Below the pieces are notes generated by a model. The model ran no database searches, was not told the origin of the DNA, and saw only the letters and a list, made by a program, of their open reading frames with translations. A stretch of 6,335 nt of DNA from Desulfococcus sp. GTDB taxonomy: Bacteria > Desulfobacterota > Desulfobacteria > Desulfobacterales > Desulfosalsimonadaceae. The translations under genes were made by a program, and so were the position numbers. Location: the NCBI GenBank assembly GCA_024641805.1, contig JAHECJ010000137.1, positions 1-6,335 of the forward strand, given 5' to 3'. Positions 1 to 5,124 of the stretch are shown one piece after another (the stretch's first letter is position 1; every line of letters begins with the position of its first letter).

Positions 1-86
1 CCATCGATGCTTCCCGGCGGGCTGAATCCTTGTCCGTGTCAGAGTTTGTTGACCTCGCCAATGCGTTTTTCGTTTATCAAGGGTAG
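1..86 (+). CDS. rsmA: C-terminal end of 16S rRNA dimethyladenosine transferase (RsmA/KsgA), partial
   Basis: The third plus-strand frame stays open from the window edge to a TAG at 84-86 and encodes the last 27 residues of a protein whose start lies upstream. The visible peptide contains RRAESLSVSEFVDLANAF. This matches the usual end of RsmA/KsgA proteins, where a basic 'R-R-A/G-E-x-L-S-x-x-E/Q-F-x-x-L-A-N' helix closes the C-terminal domain. The family dimethylates two adjacent adenines in the 3'-terminal helix of 16S rRNA during small-subunit maturation in the cytoplasm. The gene ends about 45 bases before a strong terminator hairpin, as expected for the last gene of a transcript. Only the tail is visible, so no catalytic motif can be checked. 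Identification rests on this short signature and could be wrong, but the reading frame itself is convincing. Confidence 0.65.
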   Translation, partial: IDASRRAESLSVSEFVDLANAFFVYQG

Positions 87-129
87 CGGCAAAATAAGAA
101 TACCGCCTTGGAATTTAAACACATCCGGT

Positions 130-170
130 AAAAAAGCGCCGTTATTTTTTATAATAACGGCGCTTTATTT
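130..170. terminator. Bidirectional rho-independent terminator
   Basis: A perfect 14-bp stem pairs 133-146 with 153-166 around a 6-base loop (147-152), with a core of GCGCCGTTATT. On the plus strand it runs into TTTATTT (164-170). On the minus strand it runs into six T residues (complement of 130-135). It therefore can stop both the rsmA-like gene arriving from the left and the minus-strand lipoprotein gene, whose stop codon lies about 33 bases away. The stem is long, GC-cored and flanked by U tracts on both sides, so the call is strong. Confidence 0.92.
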
Positions 171-199
171 ATTATTTAATCTGACTTGTTACAGAATTA

Positions 200-655
200 T
201 TATTTTTCAGCATTATCCGGGGTCGCCTCCGGAGCCTCTTCAGGGGGAGGGGTGGGGTCGAACCGGTGTTCAAAACGGTAAGCCAGATCCGGTTTTTTGT
301 AATCAAACGCCACAATCCGGTTGTTGCGGATCCAGACCACATGGAAATCCCGCACTGTTTTTCCATTTCTGTTTTTCGCATCAAAGGTGATAAAGCTCTC
401 CCATACCTCATTCCCCTTGGCCAGGGATATCGAATCCTGATTATCTTCCAGCACTTTTTTTTCCGGCGGTTTGATGATGGTGAGGTTTGTTATGCTCTCC
501 GGATTTTGCAGATACTGATCCAGGAATCCGTTGATAATTTCTATGTAATGCGTGGGATAGGGGCCGCAGTCCGGATTAAATGCTTCTTTATAGGGCTCCA
601 TCATACAGCCTGCAAGAGCGGAAATTAAAAAAAATGAAATCAATAAACGTTTCAC
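200..655 (-). CDS. Small predicted lipoprotein, function unknown
   Basis: The gene encodes 151 residues from a GTG start (653-655). The start is supported by AAGGAG about six bases upstream on the minus strand. Residues 1-16 form a short lipoprotein signal peptide: positive KR at 2-3, a hydrophobic core, then the lipobox L14-A15-G16-C17. Lipidation at Cys17 and anchoring in the inner or outer membrane are expected. The mature part is mostly polar, with a tryptophan- and aromatic-rich stretch around residues 85-125 that suggests a small beta-rich domain, and it ends in a Pro/Glu-rich tail (about 135-151) likely to be disordered. One further cysteine lies at residue 30. I recognise no named family. 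It is transcribed away from the second lipoprotein gene and ends at the shared terminator. Signal peptide and lipobox are seen; envelope location is inferred. Confidence 0.85.
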   Translation of the reverse strand: MKRLLISFFLISALAGCMMEPYKEAFNPDCGPYPTHYIEIINGFLDQYLQNPESITNLTIIKPPEKKVLEDNQDSISLAKGNEVWESFITFDAKNRNGKTVRDFHVVWIRNNRIVAFDYKKPDLAYRFEHRFDPTPPPEEAPEATPDNAEK

Positions 656-690
656 AATGGTCTCCTTGCCGGATTATTAGTTGAGATTGT

Positions 691-750
691 ATTGACTATT
701 TGGTATGAAAATAAATAAATATGTACCAAATATTTCATTTTTATGTCAAT
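691..750. promoter_or_regulatory. Divergent promoter region with nested inverted repeats
   Basis: The 133-base gap between the two lipoprotein genes contains a plus-strand -35-like TTGACT (692-697) and a perfect minus-strand TTGACA (complement of 744-749), facing each other. Between them lie a 9-bp inverted repeat TATTTGGTA (697-705) / TACCAAATA (724-732), an outer pair ATTGAC (691-696) / GTCAAT (745-750), and ATGAAA (705-710) / TTTCAT (733-738). The -10 boxes are poor: AATAAA (714-719) is 4 of 6 for the plus strand, and the minus strand has only weak candidates. The arrangement fits two overlapping promoters that could share one regulator. The repeats are certain; promoter function is inferred. 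Confidence 0.4.
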
Positions 751-788
751 CAGTTAAATCCGACAAATTAATGGTGAAAAGGATAATC

Positions 789-1379
789 ATGATGAATGTC
801 AGCATTGCCCGGGTTTTGTTTATCGTATTATTATCCGTCAGTATATCCGGCTGTTCAACTGTTTTAACAAAAATGGGGCCGCTGATATATAAACTGGAAG
901 ACGGTGAAAAATCCGTGGGAGAGTTTTCCAAATACAAATTTTCCGGCGGGATTCAATCCAATGTCATTTATCTTGAAAAAACACCTTTATGCACGGAAAT
1001 TTCCGAAAAAGTTCGTGTCTCCCAGAAGCAGGTCCGCGGAAGAGCATTTTCCATTGCGGAACTGCTGCTTTTCGGCCTGGGATTGATTGATGCGGCAAAC
1101 GCGCAGGCCGTTGTCGAAGTTTCACGGACCGTGACGCCGCTGGCAAAATATGAAACCGGTAAATTCGTGGTTTGTGGCGAAAAAGAGCCGGCCGCCAATG
1201 AGATGCTGGTTATTCAGGACAAGCAGAGAACCTTTCAAAAACAGGCGGTTACCGATGCAAAAGGCAATCTGAATTTGGATCAGATATTGGCTGATGAAAA
1301 CCGGGTGCTGAATTTGTCCATTCGCCTGGCATCCGACCAGACAGAGGCGGTTTCGTTTATTTATACCCCCCGCAATTAA
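789..1379 (+). CDS. Predicted lipoprotein, function unknown
   Basis: I chose ATG 789 because AAAGGA (778-783) precedes it at ribosome-binding distance and because it gives a clean signal peptide; ATG 792 is nearly as good. The frame is open upstream to an ATG at 705, but that lies in the promoter region and would bury the signal sequence. The product is 196 residues. Residues 6-21 are the hydrophobic core and I-S-G-C ends at Cys22, a good type II signal peptidase site. A second hydrophobic stretch at about 87-103 (FSIAELLLFGLGLIDAA) could be a buried helix or amphipathic membrane contact. Cysteines 68 and 129 could form a disulfide. The C-terminal 60 residues look beta-rich, with a TDAKGNLNLD turn. 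I recognise no family. It is divergent from the other lipoprotein gene and shares its promoter region, so the two may be co-regulated envelope proteins. Confidence 0.82.
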   Translation: MMNVSIARVLFIVLLSVSISGCSTVLTKMGPLIYKLEDGEKSVGEFSKYKFSGGIQSNVIYLEKTPLCTEISEKVRVSQKQVRGRAFSIAELLLFGLGLIDAANAQAVVEVSRTVTPLAKYETGKFVVCGEKEPAANEMLVIQDKQRTFQKQAVTDAKGNLNLDQILADENRVLNLSIRLASDQTEAVSFIYTPRN

Positions 1380-1548
1380 CGCAGTAAACTGTTCGACAGC
1401 TTGCTATGTTTATTGAAGCTGTGATGCTCCGCTCCTTATTTTAATAGGGGGGGGAGAATTCGCGGCTCATTTTTAAAGGCGAGTGTCAATAAAGTTTATT
1501 TATTTCAAATTGTTTCCACTCTATGTGCGGCAGATTTAAAATAATTTC
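1380..1548. other. AT-rich spacer without a recognisable gene
   Basis: I find no coding region here with a plausible start and ribosome-binding site. It holds a 7-bp imperfectly placed stem ACAGCTT (1396-1402) / AAGCTGT (1416-1422) with a 13-base loop and no following T tract, so it is a poor terminator for the lipoprotein gene. It also holds a run of eight G residues (1447-1454). Together with 1549-1796, described separately, it forms the 417-base gap before the kinase gene. Confidence 0.6.
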
Positions 1549-1578
1549 TTGACAGACTATAGGTTTTTGATGCATTAT
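1549..1578 (+). promoter_or_regulatory. Sigma-70-type promoter of the kinase-lyase operon
   Basis: A perfect -35 box TTGACA (1549-1554) is followed after 18 bases by CATTAT (1573-1578), matching 4 of 6 positions of the -10 consensus. Transcription would start near 1585, leaving a leader of about 210 nt before the kinase ATG. The last four bases of the -10 box lie inside a perfect palindrome, so a bound repressor would block RNA polymerase. The promoter is predicted from sequence only, but its fit with the operator makes it credible. Confidence 0.6.
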
Positions 1579-1598
1579 GAGTGAGCGCTCACTCATAA
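1575..1598. promoter_or_regulatory. TetR-family operator: perfect 24-bp palindrome
   Basis: The half-site TTATGAGTGAGC (1575-1586) is followed immediately by its exact reverse complement (1587-1598). A TGAGTGA half-site mirrored around a central GCGC-type core is the usual geometry for TetR/AcrR-family repressors; the related 'AATGA-N-TCATT' shape is known for the fatty-acid-responsive BM3R1 type. It overlaps the -10 and predicted start site of the TTGACA promoter, the classic position for repression by occlusion. No TetR gene is present in the window, so the regulator is probably encoded elsewhere. The palindrome is certain; the regulator family is an inference from shape. Confidence 0.7.
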
Positions 1599-1609
1599 AA
1601 TTTGCCGAT

Positions 1610-1716
1610 TGCTTAAATCCGTTTCAGGCGCAGAAACAGATAGCCTGTTGATACAAATAATAAAAAACTGCATGTCCACTTTTATTGAGCTGATTTCGAG
1701 GGACAGGATTTAAGCA
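1610..1716 (+). other. Possible structured 5' leader (three-way-junction fold)
   Basis: In the leader before the kinase gene, an 11-bp inverted repeat TGCTTAAATCC (1610-1620) / GGATTTAAGCA (1706-1716) encloses 85 bases. Two smaller stems abut it with no unpaired base: GTTTC (1621-1625) / GAAAC (1633-1637) at its 5' inner edge and TGTCC (1673-1677) / GGACA (1701-1705) at its 3' inner edge. This is the layout of a three-way junction. A competing hairpin AACAG (1635-1639) / CTGTT (1645-1649) is also possible. It matches no riboswitch class I know. It could be a regulatory leader, a transcript-stabilising fold, or chance in AT-rich DNA. Confidence 0.3.
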
Positions 1717-1723
1717 CGCATAG

Positions 1724-1740
1724 CCCGCCCTGACGGCGGG
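1724..1740. repeat. Short GC-rich hairpin in the operon leader
   Basis: CCCGCC (1724-1729) pairs with GGCGGG (1735-1740) around a 5-base loop, in an otherwise AT-rich leader 56 bases before the kinase start. No T tract follows, so it is not a simple terminator. It could be part of a small dispersed repeat or a leader element; the sequence alone cannot tell. Confidence 0.4.
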
Positions 1741-1796
1741 TCGAAGGATAAAGAACCTAACCGAAACAAAAAACTCCCAAAAAATTAAAAGATATT

Positions 1797-3395
1797 ATGC
1801 TGAAAAATAACGACAAGTATATCCTTGCTATTGATCTGGGCACATCAGGGCCCAAGTCCGCGCTGGTAAGCACCCGGGGAGAGGTGATCGACTCCGCCTT
1901 TGTCGAAAACAAGCTTCACCTGCTGCCGGATGGCGGCGCAGAGCAGGATCCCGATGAGTGGTGGGAATCCATCATTCAGACATTCAAGATCATTTTGAAC
2001 AAAAAAAGGGTTCCCCCGGAGGATATCATTGCCATCAGCTGTTCCACCCAGTGGTCGGGAACGGTGGCGGTGGACAAAAACGGGAACCATTTGACCAATG
2101 CCTTGATATGGCTGGATTCCCGGGGGAGTCAATATGTGAAGGAAATATCCGAAGGCCTTTTGAAGGTTGAAGGATACGGCATTTCAAAAATTGCTCGCTG
2201 GATCCGGTTAACCGGCGGAGCCCCCAGTCATTCCGGAAAAGATTCCATCGCCCATATTTTATATATTAAGAACCAGCGGCCGGATATCTATCACAAAACC
2301 TACAAGTTTCTCGAACCCAAAGACTACATCAATCTCCGGCTGACCGGGAAATTTGCGGCATCCGTTGATTCGATTACGCTTCACTGGGTCACGGATAACC
2401 GGAATATCAATCATATCACCTACGATGATCGGCTGATCCGAATGGCAACTATTGAAAAAGACAAGCTGCCGGAACTGAAACAGTCGGTGGATATTCTGGG
2501 GCCGCTAAAACCCGAAGTGGCTGAGGAACTTGGCCTGCGCCCGGATGTCGAGGTCATCATGGGAACACCGGATGTCCAGGCGGCCGCTGTCGGTTCGGGC
2601 GGAGTGTCCGATTATGACGCCCATTTTTATATTGGCACGTCTTCGTGGCTGACCTGCCATGTGCCGTTTAAAAAGACCGACATTCTCCGCGGAATTGCAT
2701 CACTTCCCTCAGCAATACCCGGCCGGTACTTTGTGGCAAATGAACAGGAGACCGCCGGCGCCTGCCTGACATTTTTACGCGACAATATATTTTTTCACAA
2801 AGACGATCTTCTCGTGGGACAATGCCCGCCAAATGTATACCAGATTTTTGACAATATGGCGGACAGGATTCCGGCCGGCAGCAACGGGATGATTTTTACG
2901 CCCTGGCTTTACGGGGAACGGACGCCGCTTGATGATAAATACGTTCGCGGCGGTTTTTTCAACCAGTCCCTGGAAACAACACGGGAGCACATGGTCCGGG
3001 CCGTTTTGGAAGGCGTGGCATACAACGGGCGCTGGCTGCTGGAATCGGTGGAAAAATTCGTCAAACGACGCCTGAATTCCGTCCGGATGATTGGGGGCGG
3101 TGCCGCATCAGATGTCTGGTGCCAGATACACGCGGATGTGTTTAACCGTGAAATACTGCAGATCAAGCACCCCATCATGGCCAATGTCCGGGGCGCGGCG
3201 TTCCTGGCATCTGTGGCCCTGGGGTACATGAGCTTTGATGATGTCGCGGATGCGGTCGAAGTCGGCAGCGTCTATTATCCAAATCCGGACCATACCCGAC
3301 TCTATGACCGGATGTTCAGGGAATTCAAAAATATCTATAAACGAAACCGGCGGGCATACGGTCGGCTGAACAGTTACCAAAATTGTTGTGAGTAA
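1797..3395 (+). CDS. FGGY-family carbohydrate kinase, xylulokinase-like, substrate unknown
   Basis: The 532-residue cytoplasmic protein has the two-lobed FGGY kinase plan and is slightly longer than typical xylulokinases (about 480-500). Visible motifs are the first phosphate loop D13-LGTSGPK-20, QDPDEWW (50-56), WLDSR (105-109), the catalytic-base region GTPD with Asp259 (equivalent to Asp233 of E. coli XylB), the second phosphate motif IGTSS (279-283), the signature-like MVRAVLEGVAY helix, and the adenosine loop GGG (433-435). The family transfers phosphate from ATP to a hydroxyl of a sugar or polyol. XylB's substrate-contact QMHG becomes Q85-W86-S87-G88 here, so D-xylulose is an unlikely substrate. 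The protein ends in Cys-Cys-Glu. The start has only a weak AAAAGA ribosome site, but no better ATG exists before the phosphate loop. The stop is 14 bases before the lyase start, so the two genes are very likely co-transcribed from the operator-controlled promoter. Confidence 0.9.
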   Translation: MLKNNDKYILAIDLGTSGPKSALVSTRGEVIDSAFVENKLHLLPDGGAEQDPDEWWESIIQTFKIILNKKRVPPEDIIAISCSTQWSGTVAVDKNGNHLTNALIWLDSRGSQYVKEISEGLLKVEGYGISKIARWIRLTGGAPSHSGKDSIAHILYIKNQRPDIYHKTYKFLEPKDYINLRLTGKFAASVDSITLHWVTDNRNINHITYDDRLIRMATIEKDKLPELKQSVDILGPLKPEVAEELGLRPDVEVIMGTPDVQAAAVGSGGVSDYDAHFYIGTSSWLTCHVPFKKTDILRGIASLPSAIPGRYFVANEQETAGACLTFLRDNIFFHKDDLLVGQCPPNVYQIFDNMADRIPAGSNGMIFTPWLYGERTPLDDKYVRGGFFNQSLETTREHMVRAVLEGVAYNGRWLLESVEKFVKRRLNSVRMIGGGAASDVWCQIHADVFNREILQIKHPIMANVRGAAFLASVALGYMSFDDVADAVEVGSVYYPNPDHTRLYDRMFREFKNIYKRNRRAYGRLNSYQNCCE

Positions 3396-3399
3396 TCTT

Positions 3400-3412
3400 G
3401 GAGGAACCATTG
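3400..3412 (+). promoter_or_regulatory. Ribosome binding site and TTG start of the lyase gene
   Basis: GGAGGAA (3400-3406) is a near-perfect Shine-Dalgarno placed five bases (counted from GGAGG) before TTG 3410-3412. The frame also contains a TTG at 3398, but that codon overlaps the Shine-Dalgarno itself and has no ribosome site upstream. The start is therefore set at 3410. The site begins five bases after the kinase stop codon, which suggests translational coupling. Confidence 0.75.
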
Positions 3413-4921
3413 GAATTACAGGTGATTTTAGATAAATATTTATCCCGTCTTCCCCAGGGGATCGCCACCCGGATGTTTAATACCGTCAAAGATATTCCGT
3501 TTGTCAGAAAAATCATTGAGAAGGAACTCAATTCCATGATGGCGGACCTGGAAGGCTCCCTCAAACCTTATAAAGACAAGGTTCCGAGTTTTGCGCGCCT
3601 TCCCGACAGCGGTGTCGAAAAAAAAGATATTATCAGAATCATGGAAGACATTAAAGGCCGGGAAATGTCACACTGGGAAGATGGATACGTCTCCGGTGCC
3701 GTATATCACGGGGATCAGGAACATATTGAGTTTTTAAATCAGATCTACGGATTTAATTCCCAAAGCAATCCACTGCATTCCGATATCTGGCCGAGCGCCA
3801 CCAAGTTCGAGTCCGAGATCGTCTCCATGACGGCTTCCATGCTTGGCGCCAATAAAACGGATGATGAAATCTGCGGGGTGGTTTCATCCGGAGGAACGGA
3901 AAGCATCCTGCTGGCAATGAAAACCTATCGGGACCGGGCCCGAAAAGAAAAGAACATCACCCGGCCGGAAATGATCGTTCCTGTGACAGTTCATGCGGCA
4001 TTTGACAAGGCGGCCCAGTATTTTAATATCAGGATCATTCACATCCCCGTCGGTCCGGATTTCAAGGCGGACGTAAAAGCCACGAAAAAAGCGATTACGA
4101 AAAACACGATTGTCATTGTCGGATCCTCCCCGTGTTTTCCCCATGGCGTGATTGATCCTATCGAAGAACTGTCGGAATTGGCCAGGAAAAAAGGTATCGG
4201 ATTCCATACGGACGCCTGCCTCGGCGGATTCGTAGTGCCGTGGGCGGAAAAGCTGGGATATAATGTTCCGCCGGTGGATTTCCGTCTTCCGGGAGTGACC
4301 TCTATTTCTGCGGACACCCATAAATACGGATATGCCGCCAAAGGGACGTCAGTGATCCTCTATCGCGGGAAAAAATTACGAAGATACCAGTATTTTACAA
4401 TCACCGACTGGCCGGGAGGCCTGTATTTCTCTCCCACGTTTGCCGGCAGCCGTCCGGGTGCCCTGAGCGCAGCCTGCTGGGCGGCCCTGGTTACCATAGG
4501 AGAGAAAGGCTACATGGAAGCCACCCGAAAGATACTTGAAACCGCATCTGCGATTAAACAGGGGATAAATGAGATTCCTGAGCTTCGAATTTTGGGAGAT
4601 CCCCTGTGGGTCATTGCATTTGCATCCGATGACGTGAACATTTACCAGGTCATGGATCAGATGGGGCAGAAGGGGTGGAGTTTAAATGGGTTGCATAAAC
4701 CGGCATGCGTTCATATCTGCGTGACCCTCAGGCACACCCGCGCGGGCGTTGCCGACCGGTTTATCGAGGATTTGAAGTCATCGGTTGAGTTCGTCAAGAC
4801 CCATCCGGACGAAAAAGGGGAAATGGCGCCGGTTTACGGAATGGCGGCCACCATCCCGTTTCGCGGCCTTGTGGAAGATATGATGGAAAAGTATATTGAT
4901 CTGCTTTACAAAGTCGAATAA
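3410..4921 (+). CDS. Sphingosine-1-phosphate lyase-like PLP-dependent enzyme
   Basis: The 503-residue protein belongs to the group II PLP-dependent decarboxylase fold and is very close to sphingosine-1-phosphate lyases. Family landmarks are present in order: SGAVY with Tyr99, SNPLHSD (His123), the phosphate-binding SSGGTES (159-165), HAAFDKA with His195 stacking on PLP, FPHGVIDP, DACLGG with Asp268, SADTHKYGY with the Schiff-base Lys305, and AGSRPG followed by SAACWAAL. Known lyases cleave phosphorylated long-chain bases by retro-aldol reaction into phosphoethanolamine and a fatty aldehyde. The N-terminal membrane helix of the human enzyme is absent, and the length matches the soluble bacterial enzyme of Symbiobacterium (about 507). 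It is second in the operon, directly after the kinase, whose product could be its phosphorylated substrate. The reaction class is well supported; a sphingoid substrate is not proven, since a related amino-alcohol phosphate would also fit. Confidence 0.9.
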   Translation: MELQVILDKYLSRLPQGIATRMFNTVKDIPFVRKIIEKELNSMMADLEGSLKPYKDKVPSFARLPDSGVEKKDIIRIMEDIKGREMSHWEDGYVSGAVYHGDQEHIEFLNQIYGFNSQSNPLHSDIWPSATKFESEIVSMTASMLGANKTDDEICGVVSSGGTESILLAMKTYRDRARKEKNITRPEMIVPVTVHAAFDKAAQYFNIRIIHIPVGPDFKADVKATKKAITKNTIVIVGSSPCFPHGVIDPIEELSELARKKGIGFHTDACLGGFVVPWAEKLGYNVPPVDFRLPGVTSISADTHKYGYAAKGTSVILYRGKKLRRYQYFTITDWPGGLYFSPTFAGSRPGALSAACWAALVTIGEKGYMEATRKILETASAIKQGINEIPELRILGDPLWVIAFASDDVNIYQVMDQMGQKGWSLNGLHKPACVHICVTLRHTRAGVADRFIEDLKSSVEFVKTHPDEKGEMAPVYGMAATIPFRGLVEDMMEKYIDLLYKVE

Positions 4922-5010
4922 AATCCTTATTGCTTCATCTGCGCCAGAATTGAATATCGTTGGGTCTATATCCTTGATTTTTCTGAAATAATCTGCGAAA
5001 AATTTTATCC

Positions 5011-5037
5011 TTTACATAATATCTGATTTAAGATAAT
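5011..5037 (+). promoter_or_regulatory. Weak candidate promoter for nifJ
   Basis: TTTACA (5011-5016, 5 of 6) and GATAAT (5032-5037, 5 of 6) are separated by 15 bases, shorter than the preferred 16-18. Transcription would begin near 5044, about 80 bases before the nifJ ATG. The spacer 4922-5124 has no other better pair and no convincing terminator, so partial read-through from the lyase gene cannot be excluded. Confidence 0.25.
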
Positions 5038-5124
5038 TTTTTAGACTTTCCCCTGTTACCCAGGATCGCTGTTTTTTAGCGGCTCTTAAGTATTAATTTA
5101 TTTTACCTTACGGAGTATTTCATT

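Noticed and set aside
7..390. Open plus-strand frame of 127 codons across the window start
   Set aside because: It runs through the terminator hairpin and antisense to the lipoprotein gene, lacks a ribosome site, and reads as low-quality protein. The adjacent third frame gives a recognisable RsmA-like tail instead.
705..788. Upstream ATG 705 as start of the second lipoprotein
   Set aside because: It falls within the divergent promoter repeats, has no ribosome site, and would put 28 extra residues before the signal peptide. ATG 789 has AAAGGA at the right distance.
1396..1422. Stem ACAGCTT / AAGCTGT after the second lipoprotein as a terminator
   Set aside because: Its 13-base loop, AT-rich 7-bp stem and lack of a T tract make termination unlikely.
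1797..3395. Naming the kinase xylB
   Set aside because: The catalytic motifs fit FGGY, but the xylulose-contact residues are replaced and there is no xylose isomerase or transporter nearby.
3398..3409. TTG 3398 as start of the lyase
   Set aside because: The codon overlaps the Shine-Dalgarno GGAGGAA that serves TTG 3410 and has no ribosome site of its own.
3884..4341. Long minus-strand open frames inside the lyase gene
   Set aside because: They are antisense to a strongly conserved PLP enzyme, lack ribosome sites and resemble no protein. The same holds for the minus-strand frames inside the kinase and nifJ genes.
5052..5077. Possible terminator after the lyase: CCTG (5052-5055) / CAGG (5061-5064), then a T run at 5072-5077
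   Set aside because: The stem is only 4 bp and the T run starts seven bases after it. A CGCT/AGCG alternative around the T run is equally weak.
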